Assembly (NCBI GenBank): GCA_964563585.1
Contig: CAZLXG010000038.1
Span: 1-20,787, forward strand
Length of the DNA stretch: 20,787 bases
From: CAZLXG01 sp964563585
GTDB taxonomy: Bacteria; Bacteroidota; Bacteroidia; Flavobacteriales; Flavobacteriaceae
Reading direction: 5' to 3'
Part shown: positions 7,401-14,350 of the stretch, one piece after another
How positions within the stretch are numbered: the first letter of the stretch is position 1
Layout of the letters: each line of letters begins with the position of its first letter
The notes under the pieces: model-generated
The model's database searches: none
What the model saw: the letters and a program-made list of their open reading frames with translations, nothing else
What the model was told of the DNA's origin: nothing
Translations under genes and position numbers: made by a program

Positions 7401-7778
7401 ACACAACTTAATAATTTAAAAACCGAAGACGATTTGCAAAAGTTTGAAACCGAACTTATAGACCGTTTTGGGGAATTACCTGTACAAGTTGACGATTTAT
7501 TAAATAGCGTCCGTATAAAATGGATAGCAACAAAAGTTGGTTTCGAAAAAATTATTATGAAACAAGGTAAGTTTGTTGGTTATTTTTTAAACAATCAACA
7601 AAGCAGTTTTTACCAAAGTACTAACTTTAGTAAAGTGCTTCAATTTGTACAACAAAATCCCAATGTATGTAAAATGAAAGAAAAACAAACTCGAAATGGT
7701 TTACGATTATTACTTACTTTTGAATCTATTAAATCTGTAAATCAAGCATTAAAGGTATTGCAACCTATTATGGCTTGA
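4422..7778 (+). CDS. mfd: Mfd, transcription-repair coupling factor
   Basis: The 1118-residue product removes RNA polymerase stalled at DNA lesions and recruits UvrA. The UvrB-like N-terminal module includes VTEPGEFSVRGGIVDVFSFS. The RNA-polymerase-interaction domain starts at about 439 (IGDYVTHIDHGIGKFGG). The RecG-like translocase has Walker A GDVGFGKT (588-595), DEEQ box (689-692), TATPIPRTLQ and GRVGRS. The C-terminal UvrA-masking domain runs from about 985. The start is GTG at 4422, supported by the -7 box at 4391. The oddity is CHSKRSEESQ at residues 316-325, in the linker before the segment NTTPQPSFNKQF. It is the in-frame translation of a dispersed repeat (5366-5394). The rest is of normal length and all motifs are intact, so it is probably functional. 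The tlpA-like gene follows after 31 bases and may be cotranscribed. Confidence 0.98.
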   Translation: MSKTILSQTYLRLLQTQKLQKTIAQTQSKTHIKGLVGSSFSFVIANAFKQAEKPFLLVFNDKEEAAFYLNDLEQLCNEKDVLFYPGSYRRPYQIEEIDNANVLLRAEVLNRINSQKKPALIVTYPDALFEKVVTRKELERNTLKVSVSDKLSIDFINEVLFDYQFKRVDFVTEPGEFSVRGGIVDVFSFSHDEPYRIEFFGDEVDSIRTFDVETQLSIEQIKKINIIPNVANKFLEEKRQSFLKYIAQKTVICFKNTELFFARIDDFFGKAETAFKTLSTEIKHAEPNELFSNSTLLKSQLQDFSIVEFGTTSYFCHSKRSEESQIIKYNTTPQPSFNKQFNLLIEDLNTNHDNGFTNYIACVSKQQSKRFHDIFEDVDEDVHYKTMVLSLHQGFIDNDAKITCYTDHQIFERYHKFHLKNGYAKKQAITLKELTNLDIGDYVTHIDHGIGKFGGLQKIDVEGKKQEAIKLVYGERDVLYLSIHSLHKITKFNGKDGKPPKIYKLGSKAWKTLKQKTKARVKHVAFNLIKLYAKRKTEKGYQYNPDSYMQHELEASFVYEDTPDQITATADIKADMESERPMDRLICGDVGFGKTEVAIRAAFKAVDNGKQVAVLVPTTILAYQHSRTFKERLKDFPVTVDYLNRFRTAKEKRETLEGLESGKVDIIIGTHQLVNKKVKFKNLGLLIVDEEQKFGVAVKEKLKTIKENVDVLTLTATPIPRTLQFSLMAARDMSVITTAPPNRYPIESHVVRFNEETIRDAVSYEIARGGQIFFIHNRIVNIKEVAGMIQRLVPDAKIGVGHGQMEGKKLEQLMLAFMNNEFDVLVSTTIVESGLDVPNANTIFINNANNFGLSDLHQMRGRVGRSNKKAFCYFITPEYSTMTDDARKRITALEQFTELGSGFNIAMKDLEIRGAGDLLGGEQSGFMNEIGFDTYQKILNEAIEELKENEFKELYQDADEEKVYIKDVTIDSDFELLFPDDYVNNIAERLNLYTQLNNLKTEDDLQKFETELIDRFGELPVQVDDLLNSVRIKWIATKVGFEKIIMKQGKFVGYFLNNQQSSFYQSTNFSKVLQFVQQNPNVCKMKEKQTRNGLRLLLTFESIKSVNQALKVLQPIMA
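5366..5394 (+). repeat. Dispersed repeat inserted in frame within mfd
   Basis: The 29 bases start CTGTCATTCAAAGCGCAGCG and end AAGAATCTC. This matches the widespread bacterial repeat whose consensus is near TGTCATTCnGAGCGnAGCGA followed by GAATCT. Its translation, CHSKRSEES, is the telltale peptide of that repeat (usually CHSERSEES). It contributes residues 316-324 of Mfd without breaking the frame. It belongs to the same broad GTCATT repeat type as the segment nested at 4183-4216. Confidence 0.75.
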
Positions 7779-7809
7779 TTATTGTTTTAAATAAAATAAA
7801 TAAATTACC

Positions 7810-9144
7810 ATGTTAAAACGAATAGTTGCTTTAGCTGTTTTATTACCAAGTATCCTTTTTGCCCAACACACCATTAAAGGCACATTTTCTCCAGCCGAAG
7901 CCTATAATATGGCATTGCTATATAAAGTAACACCAACTGTTTCATCATATATTACACATTCTGAAATAAAAGACGGAAAACTTGAATTTAAGTTAGACTC
8001 TACAGCAACAAAAGGTACTTATAGAGTAGTTTATGCAATTCCTCAAGAAGATTATAATTTTGATATCATTTATAACGAAAAAGAAGATATAGTTTTTACT
8101 TACACAGCAGAAACAGGTGCAGCATTTCAATCGTCAACTGAAAACAAATTATTAGCATCTTACACAAATAGTATGTCTATGATAATACATAGTATTGGCA
8201 AGTTTTTTAGAGAACAAAGTACCGATACATTGGCATTAGAAGCTATTTTTAAAACCCAAAAAGAAAGTCAAGAAAGCTTCGAGGAGTTAGCAAAAGAAAC
8301 AATAGCACTACATTTTATTAAAGCAAATAAATCTTACATCCCAGAGGTTTTCGAAAATGTAGAAACTTATACAAATAATTTAAAAATACATTATTTTGAT
8401 GCTGTAGATTTTAATAATGAAACACTACAAAGTTCTAGTTTTTTAGAAGAACGTATGATAAATTATGTGTTTGGAATGTCGTCTGATACGGAAGATGAAG
8501 TTGCAAATTATAAAACTAATATTGATGTATTTTGTAATACAATTACAGAATTACCTGCTGAAATAAAAAGAATTTTATTAGCAAGTTTATGGCAACAAAT
8601 GGCAGATTTAGGCCTTGAAAATATTTCAAATTATATTTCTGAAAACTATTTATTAGACATTGCTAAAACTTTAAAAGACCAAGAAATGGTTGATGGTTTA
8701 ATTTTATTTAAAAATATTTCTATTGGAAATAAAGCACCAGATTTTTCTTTTGAAATTGAAGAAAATGAAAAGATAATCACAAATAAGCTTAGCGAACTTG
8801 ATATCTCAGAAAATTATATTATAGTATTTTGGAGTAGTACTTGTTCGCATTGTTTAGTCGAAATCCCTCAATTAAAAACGTTTGTTGAAACATTAGAAGA
8901 AGGCATAGTAAAAGTGATTGCTATTGGTTTGGAAAACGAACCTTATAAATGGAAGGACCTTACTTATGAATATCCAGATTTTATTCATGTTTATGGCGAA
9001 GGTAAATGGGATAATGAAATTGGAAACAATTATGGCGTAACTGGAACACCAACTTATTTTATTTTGAATAAAGACAAAGAAATTATCGCAAGACCAGAAA
9101 ATTTTGAAGCCTTAAAACCTTATTTTAAAGTTAAAGAAGATTAA
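7810..9144 (+). CDS. Periplasmic TlpA-like thiol-disulfide oxidoreductase with a large N-terminal domain
   Basis: The 444-residue product has a Sec signal peptide (residues 1-19, ending SILFAQ) with no lipobox Cys, so it is probably soluble in the periplasm. Residues about 20-300 form a beta-rich then helical region without recognised motifs, as in other Bacteroidota TlpA-like proteins. A thioredoxin-fold domain starts near GNKAPDFSF (306). It carries the redox motif WSSTCSHC, with Cys345 and Cys348, and the cis-proline motif GTPTYF. Such proteins reduce or isomerise disulfides in exported partners or serve cytochrome c maturation; the partner is unknown here. It lies 31 bases after mfd. Its stop codon TAA overlaps that of convergent yraN within one TTAA (9141-9144). 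No terminator separates them. Confidence 0.85.
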   Translation: MLKRIVALAVLLPSILFAQHTIKGTFSPAEAYNMALLYKVTPTVSSYITHSEIKDGKLEFKLDSTATKGTYRVVYAIPQEDYNFDIIYNEKEDIVFTYTAETGAAFQSSTENKLLASYTNSMSMIIHSIGKFFREQSTDTLALEAIFKTQKESQESFEELAKETIALHFIKANKSYIPEVFENVETYTNNLKIHYFDAVDFNNETLQSSSFLEERMINYVFGMSSDTEDEVANYKTNIDVFCNTITELPAEIKRILLASLWQQMADLGLENISNYISENYLLDIAKTLKDQEMVDGLILFKNISIGNKAPDFSFEIEENEKIITNKLSELDISENYIIVFWSSTCSHCLVEIPQLKTFVETLEEGIVKVIAIGLENEPYKWKDLTYEYPDFIHVYGEGKWDNEIGNNYGVTGTPTYFILNKDKEIIARPENFEALKPYFKVKED

Positions 9145-9500
9145 AAATGATAAAAAGCATTTTCTAAATGCTCAATTTTAAACTCGTTTTTTTCTTTTAC
9201 AATAGCGATAATATCAAATCTAACTTCTACATCTAAACTATTTACGTTTACATATTCATCAACGGCTTTTACTAAGTGTTTTATTTGTTTAGGTTTTACA
9301 AAATCTTGCGGATTTCCAAAATCGGTTGTCGAACGTGTTTTAACTTCAATAATAGCAAGCGTGTCATTTTGTTGCGCTATAATATCAACTTCGGCTTTAT
9401 CGAATCGATAATTACGTTCAATAATGTCGTAATCGTTTTTCAATAGAAAATCGACTGCTAATTGTTCTCCTTTTTTACCAAGTTCGTTGTGTTGTGCCAT
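9141..9500 (-). CDS. yraN: YraN / UPF0102 family protein, nuclease-like fold
   Basis: The 119-residue protein is full length for UPF0102. It shows the family start GKKGEQLAVDFLLKNDYDII and the PD-(D/E)XK-like core: the Asp in KAEVDIIA, then AIIEVKTRS, with Glu and Lys in the catalytic positions. It is related to the Holliday-junction-resolvase-like nuclease fold, but the biological activity is not established. It begins 6 bases after the second permease gene stops on the same strand, so it is probably cotranscribed with the metal-uptake operon. No functional link is known. It converges with the tlpA-like gene and the two stop codons share TTAA. Confidence 0.93.
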   Translation of the reverse strand: MAQHNELGKKGEQLAVDFLLKNDYDIIERNYRFDKAEVDIIAQQNDTLAIIEVKTRSTTDFGNPQDFVKPKQIKHLVKAVDEYVNVNSLDVEVRFDIIAIVKEKNEFKIEHLENAFYHF

Positions 9501-9506
9501 AGTTTT

Positions 9507-10667
9507 TTAACCTCTAAATAAAAAGAAATCATTTTTCATGTCTTCAATTTGAGCATTTTCATTTGTAATGATATAATTGATAGCTTTTGAAGTAAATGAT
9601 TCGCCTTTTTCAGTAAGTGAAACAATTTCATTTTCAATAGAAATCATATTATTTTTTTGCGCTAATTCTAATACTGTTTTAGAACGTACTTTTTGCCAAT
9701 TAATATGTTCGTTGAGGTGGTTTACATGTCGTTCTTCGGTTTCAGTATGATTTCCTAAATGCAGTAAAAAGGTTAGTAATGAAACTTCTACTTTCTGTTG
9801 TTTTTCTCTATACATTACTGCAATTAGTCCTTTGTTTGGTGCAAATAAATACACTAATAAAAATAACAAACCAAGCATGGTAGTAATAGAACCCGCAATT
9901 GAAGCATCTAACCAATGTGCAAACCAATAACCTGCAATTGCACTAAACACACCAAAAACAACCGATAGTATTAGCATTTTCTTTAAATCTGTTGTCAATA
10001 AATAAGCTGTTGCAGCAGGAGCAATCATTAGCGCAACAACTAAAATGGCACCAACAGCATCAAAAGCACCAACAGTGGTTACAGAAGCAACTGTCATTAA
10101 TCCATAATGTAAAATCACTGGCGAGAACCCAAGTGCTGAAGCTAATCCAGCATCAAATGTGCTTACTTTTAATTCTTTAAAAAATGCAATCAACAAGGTA
10201 ATTGTAATTATTAGAATACTTCCAATTATCCAAAGTGATTTTGGACCAATATCTGTTTCTCCAACCATTAATCTATCAAAAGGAGCAAATGCCAATTCTC
10301 CCAACAATACAGCATCAATATCTAAATGGACATCATTTGCGTTTTTAGCAATTAAAATCACTCCAATACTAAACAAAGCAGGAAATACCAAGCCAATAGC
10401 AGTATCTTCTTTTACCAAACCCGTTTTCTGAATATATTCTACCATAATAACGGTTATAACTCCTGTTAAAGCTGCTAAAAGAATTAATAAGGGCGAGTTT
10501 AAATCTTGTGTGATAAAAAACCCAATTACAATTCCTGGTAAGATAGAATGACTAATAGCATCGCTAATCATTGCCATTTTCCGAAGGACTAAAAATGTTC
10601 CTGGAATTGCACAAGCAATAGCAACCAAACTTGCAATTAACTGTATTTCTATTTGTGCATTACTCAT
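9507..10667 (-). CDS. Metal ABC transporter permease (ZnuB/MntB/TroD type) with winged-helix tail
   Basis: The 386-residue inner-membrane protein has the ABC-3 family pattern. Hydrophobic segments span about residues 10-275. The conserved SDAISHSILPGI lies at 35-46 and VGAILVVALMIAPAA at about 205-219. It would form a channel half for Mn2+, Zn2+ or Fe2+ with the neighbouring permease and the ATPase. The membrane part ends near 285 (FAPNKGLIAVMYREK). A cytoplasmic tail of about 100 residues then resembles a winged-helix domain and includes VSLTEKG (349-355), the wing signature of DtxR/MntR proteins. The tail also holds a His-rich run, HLGNHTETEERHVNHLNEH (303-321). The start overlaps the upstream permease stop by 8 bases; yraN follows after 6 bases. 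The metal is not certain from sequence. Confidence 0.93.
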   Translation of the reverse strand: MSNAQIEIQLIASLVAIACAIPGTFLVLRKMAMISDAISHSILPGIVIGFFITQDLNSPLLILLAALTGVITVIMVEYIQKTGLVKEDTAIGLVFPALFSIGVILIAKNANDVHLDIDAVLLGELAFAPFDRLMVGETDIGPKSLWIIGSILIITITLLIAFFKELKVSTFDAGLASALGFSPVILHYGLMTVASVTTVGAFDAVGAILVVALMIAPAATAYLLTTDLKKMLILSVVFGVFSAIAGYWFAHWLDASIAGSITTMLGLLFLLVYLFAPNKGLIAVMYREKQQKVEVSLLTFLLHLGNHTETEERHVNHLNEHINWQKVRSKTVLELAQKNNMISIENEIVSLTEKGESFTSKAINYIITNENAQIEDMKNDFFLFRG

Positions 10668-11787
10668 CGTTACTTGTTAGTTGGTTATATAAATTTGAAG
10701 CTGAATTATAGCCTTCTTCAGTTAAAGACCACATATTTCCTTGAAGTGTTACATAATTTTTCTCTACTAGTTTTTGAAGTGTTCCTTTAGTAAATCCTTG
10801 AAAATTGTTCAGAATTTTAATTGCGTGAGGATGTTGAATATTCTCGTGAGTTTTTACAATATCATACATAAATGATAGTGTTTTATGTAATTGTAAGTCA
10901 CGACGGTTTTTTATGAAACGTATTTGCTTGAATAATAAACCTCTACTTGGTGAAAATATAAATGAAATTAATACAAACCCCGAAGCAACCAATACAATTA
11001 CTGGGCCAGTTGATAGATTGTTTTGACTTGCGCTAATTGCTGTCCCAAACACACCAGAAAACGCGCCAAATATAGCTGCTAGAAACACCATTGTTGCTAA
11101 ACTATTGGTCCATTGTCGTGCAGCTGCAGCAGGTGCTAAAAGCATAGCACTCATTAAAACAACACCAACAGTTTGTAGGCCTAAAACAATAGCTAACACA
11201 ATAAAAAAGGTAATTAAAATATCAATGAATTTGGTATTAAATCCTAATGTTTTTGTGTAATCTGCATCAAAAAGTAAGAGTTTAAATTCTTTCCAAAATA
11301 GAAGTAATACAAATAAACAAAGTCCAGTTACAATTGCCATAAGCCAAACATCGCTTTCTACTAAAGTAGCAGCTTGTCCAAATAAATACTTATCTAAACC
11401 AGCTTGATTTGCATTGGGTTGTTTTTGAATGAAAGTTAATAATAACATCCCAAAACCAAAAAATAAAGATAAGATTAACCCTAATGCTGTATCGGATTTT
11501 AAATGTGTTTTTGTAATAATTCCTCGAATCCAAAAAGTTCCTATAAGTCCACTTACTAATGCGCCAAGCAATAAGGTATTGCTATCTTTTGCGCCTGTAA
11601 TTAAAAATGCAATTGCAATTCCTGGTAATGCTGCATGTGAAATAGCATCTCCTAAAAGACTTTGTTTACGAAGTACTGCAAAACTTCCAAGCATGCCAGT
11701 AACAGCACCTAAAATAGCTGTTCCGAGTGTGATTGTACGTAAAGTATAATCACTGAAAACTAAAGAAAAATATTCTTGAATATCCAT
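10660..11787 (-). CDS. Metal ABC transporter permease (MntC/TroC type) with winged-helix tail
   Basis: The 375-residue inner-membrane permease is paralogous to its downstream neighbour. Hydrophobic segments span about 15-280. The family motif GDAISHAALPGIA lies at 47-59 and VGVVLMSAMLLAPAAAA at about 207-223. Residues about 288-375 form a soluble tail: a basic linker (KNRRDLQLHK), helices, then KGTLQKLVEKNYVTLQG and WSLTEEG (353-359). This matches the recognition helix and wing of DtxR/MntR repressors. The tail stops before the part that carries the metal ligands and dimer interface in true repressors. A permease-DtxR fusion is known in Chlamydia (YtgCR), but here both permeases have tails. 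Its start codon overlaps the ATPase stop by one base (TAATG), which implies translational coupling. Confidence 0.92.
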   Translation of the reverse strand: MDIQEYFSLVFSDYTLRTITLGTAILGAVTGMLGSFAVLRKQSLLGDAISHAALPGIAIAFLITGAKDSNTLLLGALVSGLIGTFWIRGIITKTHLKSDTALGLILSLFFGFGMLLLTFIQKQPNANQAGLDKYLFGQAATLVESDVWLMAIVTGLCLFVLLLFWKEFKLLLFDADYTKTLGFNTKFIDILITFFIVLAIVLGLQTVGVVLMSAMLLAPAAAARQWTNSLATMVFLAAIFGAFSGVFGTAISASQNNLSTGPVIVLVASGFVLISFIFSPSRGLLFKQIRFIKNRRDLQLHKTLSFMYDIVKTHENIQHPHAIKILNNFQGFTKGTLQKLVEKNYVTLQGNMWSLTEEGYNSASNLYNQLTSNDE

Positions 11788-12524
11788 TACTCTTGCACGC
11801 TTACTTTATAATTAATACCATAAGTTTTCGTTAAATTATCATCGTTAAAAATGTCTTTAACTGGACCTGTGGCAATTTTCTTTACGTTTAAAAAAGTAAC
11901 CCAATCAAAATATTCGGGCACAGTTTGTAAATCGTGATGTACTACGATAACTGTTTTTCCAGATTTTCGTAATTCTTTTAAAATATTGATAATTGCTATT
12001 TCGGTTGTGGCATCTACACCTTGAAAAGGTTCATCCATAAAATAGATTGATGCGTTTTGTACCAATGCTCTAGCTAAAAATATACGTTGTTGTTGTCCGC
12101 CAGAAAGTTGACTAATTTGTCTGCCTTTAAATGCTAACATGCCTACTTTCTCTAAAGCTTCTAATGCTGCTTTTTTTTCTTTTTGACGTGGGCGTTTAAT
12201 CCAACCTAAACTCCCATAAGTTCCCATCATAACCACATCTAAAGCTGTGGTTGGGAAATCCCAATCTACACTTCCTTTTTGTGGCACATAAGCAACTAAC
12301 TTGCGTTGTTCTTTATATGGTTTTCCATAAACACTTATGCTTCCTGCAATGGGTTTTAAAATGCCTAAAATTGATTTTATTAGAGTTGATTTTCCTGCGC
12401 CATTTGGTCCTACTATTGCCATTAAAACACCTTCTGGAATTTCTAAATCGATATCCCAAAGTACAGGTTTGTAGTTGTAGGCTACTGTTAAATCGTCAAC
12501 TTTTACTGCGATGTTATTACTCAT
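11787..12524 (-). CDS. Metal ABC transporter ATP-binding protein
   Basis: The 245-residue cytoplasmic ATPase energises the two permeases. All ABC motifs are intact: Walker A GPNGAGKST (39-47), Q-loop YVPQKGSVDWDFP, signature LSGGQQQR (140-147), Walker B IYFMDEP (160-166) and H-loop His197. The Q-loop region with VDWDFP and the overall sequence resemble the Mn/Zn/Fe (TroB/MntB/ZnuC) subgroup. The gene starts 103 bases after the binding-protein gene. That gap is almost wholly occupied by a palindromic repeat (12539-12618), which may reduce ATPase and permease expression relative to the binding protein. Confidence 0.95.
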   Translation of the reverse strand: MSNNIAVKVDDLTVAYNYKPVLWDIDLEIPEGVLMAIVGPNGAGKSTLIKSILGILKPIAGSISVYGKPYKEQRKLVAYVPQKGSVDWDFPTTALDVVMMGTYGSLGWIKRPRQKEKKAALEALEKVGMLAFKGRQISQLSGGQQQRIFLARALVQNASIYFMDEPFQGVDATTEIAIINILKELRKSGKTVIVVHHDLQTVPEYFDWVTFLNVKKIATGPVKDIFNDDNLTKTYGINYKVSVQE

Positions 12525-12538
12525 GTCTTTTTTCTTTT

Positions 12539-12621
12539 TAGCCCAGATTGAGGCATTTGTTGAAGCTCATTTTTGTTTTTTTACAAAAATAGCGACTGCC
12601 GAAAGCGGGAAATAGCTTCAA
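12539..12621. repeat. Palindromic repeat between binding-protein and ATPase genes
   Basis: One end reads TAGCCCAGATTGAGGCAT (12539-12556) and the other GCCGAAAGCGGGAAATAGCT (12598-12617). I recall this pair as the conserved arms of a Bacteroidota intergenic repeat. Inside, ATTTTTGT (12569-12576) and ACAAAAAT (12583-12590) form a perfect 8-bp hairpin. TTGAAGCT (12560-12567) and AGCTTCAA (12614-12621) form a perfect outer stem. In the minus-strand mRNA these make a nested structure between two operon genes, usable for mRNA stabilisation or partial attenuation. Its general plan (CGCTTTC arm, T-rich hairpin, CAATC arm) resembles the repeat at 4130-4290. Confidence 0.6.
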
Positions 12622-12627
12622 AAAATA

Positions 12628-13542
12628 TTACTTTAAAGCGTTTACAATAGTATTCACATTATACTCGAACATGCCAATATACGTGCCTTCGATAGTGCCA
12701 GCGTTTCCTAAAGCATCGGAATATAATGTGCCTCCAATTTGGACGTTATGACCCTTGGAATTTACGGCAGCTTGTAAAGCCTCGATGGTACGTTTAGGTA
12801 CCGAACTTTCTACGAAAATGGCTTTTACATTTTTATCGATAATGAATGCTGCTAACTTTTGAACGTCTTGAACTCCAGCTTCGGTTGCTGTGGATAAGCC
12901 TTGTAAACCAACGACTTCGAATTCGAAAGCGCGACCAAAATAACTGAATGCATCGTGTGCTGTTACTAAAATTCTTTTCTCTTTTGGAAGTGTTTCAATG
13001 ATTGAAATCATCTTCGTTTTTAATGTTTTTAATTTTTGAAGGTAGGTTGCTCCATTGGCTTCAAATTCGGTTTTGTGTTCTGGTAATTCGGCTGAAAGTT
13101 TAGCAACTATAAACGTTGTTGCTTGCTCCCAATAATTAATATTAAACCAAATGTGTGGGTCGTAATTGCCTTGAAATAATTCCGAACCTATTAAAGTACT
13201 TTTATCAAGTCCATCCGCAATGGCGATGGTTTTCATGTTTTGATGCGACATTTTTTCGAAAACTTCTACTAGTTTTCCTTCTAGATGTACGCCGTTATAA
13301 AAAATAACATCTGCGTTGGCTAATTTGGTAACGTCGCCTTCGCTAGCTTTATATAAATGTGGGTCGACACCCGAACCCATTAGTCCTTGAAGGTTGATTT
13401 TATCGCTTCCAATGTTTTGTACTAAATCGGTTATCATTGATGTTGTGGTAACGACATTTAGTTTCCCGTTTTTCGGTTTTGATTCATTTTTACAACTGAA
13501 TATTATTATTGATAGTACAATTGTTAAAAGTATGTTTCTCAT
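12628..13542 (-). CDS. TroA-family metal-binding lipoprotein of the ABC transporter
   Basis: The 304-residue protein has a lipoprotein signal peptide with Cys17 (IIIFSC) as lipid anchor. It is a cluster A-I (TroA/PsaA/ZnuA) solute-binding protein. The four expected metal ligands are present: His62 (GVDPHLYK), His130 (DPHIWF), His196 (VTAHDAFSYFG) and Asp276 (LYSDALG). The His-His-His-Asp set is that of TroA and zinc binders; many strict Mn binders have Glu at the third place. The His-rich loop of typical ZnuA is absent. Metal preference is therefore open between Zn and Mn/Fe. It captures the ion in the periplasm and delivers it to the permeases. The start lies 4 bases after the beta-barrel gene stop. 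Confidence 0.95.
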   Translation of the reverse strand: MRNILLTIVLSIIIFSCKNESKPKNGKLNVVTTTSMITDLVQNIGSDKINLQGLMGSGVDPHLYKASEGDVTKLANADVIFYNGVHLEGKLVEVFEKMSHQNMKTIAIADGLDKSTLIGSELFQGNYDPHIWFNINYWEQATTFIVAKLSAELPEHKTEFEANGATYLQKLKTLKTKMISIIETLPKEKRILVTAHDAFSYFGRAFEFEVVGLQGLSTATEAGVQDVQKLAAFIIDKNVKAIFVESSVPKRTIEALQAAVNSKGHNVQIGGTLYSDALGNAGTIEGTYIGMFEYNVNTIVNALK

Positions 13543-13546
13543 ATTT

Positions 13547-14350
13547 TTATTTTTTAGTTGGAATTCTGAAACTTAATCCAGCTCTAATCATTATATCTTG
13601 TCCTTTAGTTATGCTTGTTCCTCCAGAAATGTCTAATTGAAAATTGTTAGAAACTAAATAGGTTATTCCAGCATCCCAAAAATGATTTGCTTTATTGCCT
13701 TCTGGTAAATCACCGTAAAGTTCTATATATGTTCCTATTTTATCTGAAAAACTATAACCATAAACAAGTGTATATACATAATTAGCTGATGTTATTTCGC
13801 CATCCCAAGCCATTCCTAAATTGTATGCTAAACTTGATTTTTCGTTTAAGGTATGAGAGAATGCAAACCTAAAATCGACTCCCGTACTTTGGATTTTGTA
13901 ATCTTCTCCAGCAAAAAATGGATGCGATGTATGAAGTAATAATCCTATTTCTGGGGAAGCACCTTTTTCTTCAGTAATTCCCATTTTTATACCAATTAGT
14001 AATGGTGAAAATCCACTCGTAATATTGTTCAGTTTGTTGCCATTTATTTTGGTTGAGCCTTCAACAAAATCCCAACCTAAACGTAGTTCTAAATTTTCTA
14101 GCAATCCATAACGAATAAGTGTTGTATTTAAAGTTAAGTCTTCAGTTTTTATGTTGTTGTTTTTAAACGATTCAAAACCTGAGCCTGTTTCAATTTGTAA
14201 AAAACCTTTTGGTATCGCGTTTGGCGATTCTGTTTGGTCTGGTCTATCAGTTATTAAAGCGTCTAAGGTTGTTGTTTCTTTTTCTTGCGTAAAAGACATC
14301 AATGATGTTGCAAAAAAGGCAACAGATAAAAGGGTTTTAGGTAAGTTCAT
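13547..14350 (-). CDS. Outer-membrane beta-barrel protein of the metal-uptake operon (MetA-like transporter family)
   Basis: The 267-residue product has a Sec signal (residues 1-21, ending SFTQ). It resembles the proteins annotated as transporter / phenol MetA degradation family: the start LITDRPDQTESPNAIPKGFLQIETG is the hallmark. It is followed by alternating hydrophobic beta strands with Gly/aromatic girdles (for example LELRLGWDF and GTYIELYGDLPEG) and a terminal strand IMIRAGLSFRI, as in outer-membrane barrels. Its substrate is unknown. It overlaps the repressor gene by 14 bases and precedes the binding-protein gene by 4, so it is plainly part of the metal operon. An outer-membrane entry route for the metal is a reasonable inference; a structural or unrelated role cannot be excluded. 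Confidence 0.78.
   Translation of the reverse strand: MNLPKTLLSVAFFATSLMSFTQEKETTTLDALITDRPDQTESPNAIPKGFLQIETGSGFESFKNNNIKTEDLTLNTTLIRYGLLENLELRLGWDFVEGSTKINGNKLNNITSGFSPLLIGIKMGITEEKGASPEIGLLLHTSHPFFAGEDYKIQSTGVDFRFAFSHTLNEKSSLAYNLGMAWDGEITSANYVYTLVYGYSFSDKIGTYIELYGDLPEGNKANHFWDAGITYLVSNNFQLDISGGTSITKGQDIMIRAGLSFRIPTKK

Noticed and set aside
12569..12590. Simple intrinsic terminator inside the metal operon
   Set aside because: The hairpin has almost no G-C pairs and lies within a recognisable palindromic repeat. ABC transporter genes on both sides need to be expressed together, so full termination is unlikely.
12628..13542. Assignment as ZnuA and of the operon as strictly zinc-specific
   Set aside because: The His-rich loop of ZnuA is absent and the regulator is of the DtxR/MntR family, not Zur. 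The ligand set fits TroA, which can bind several metals.
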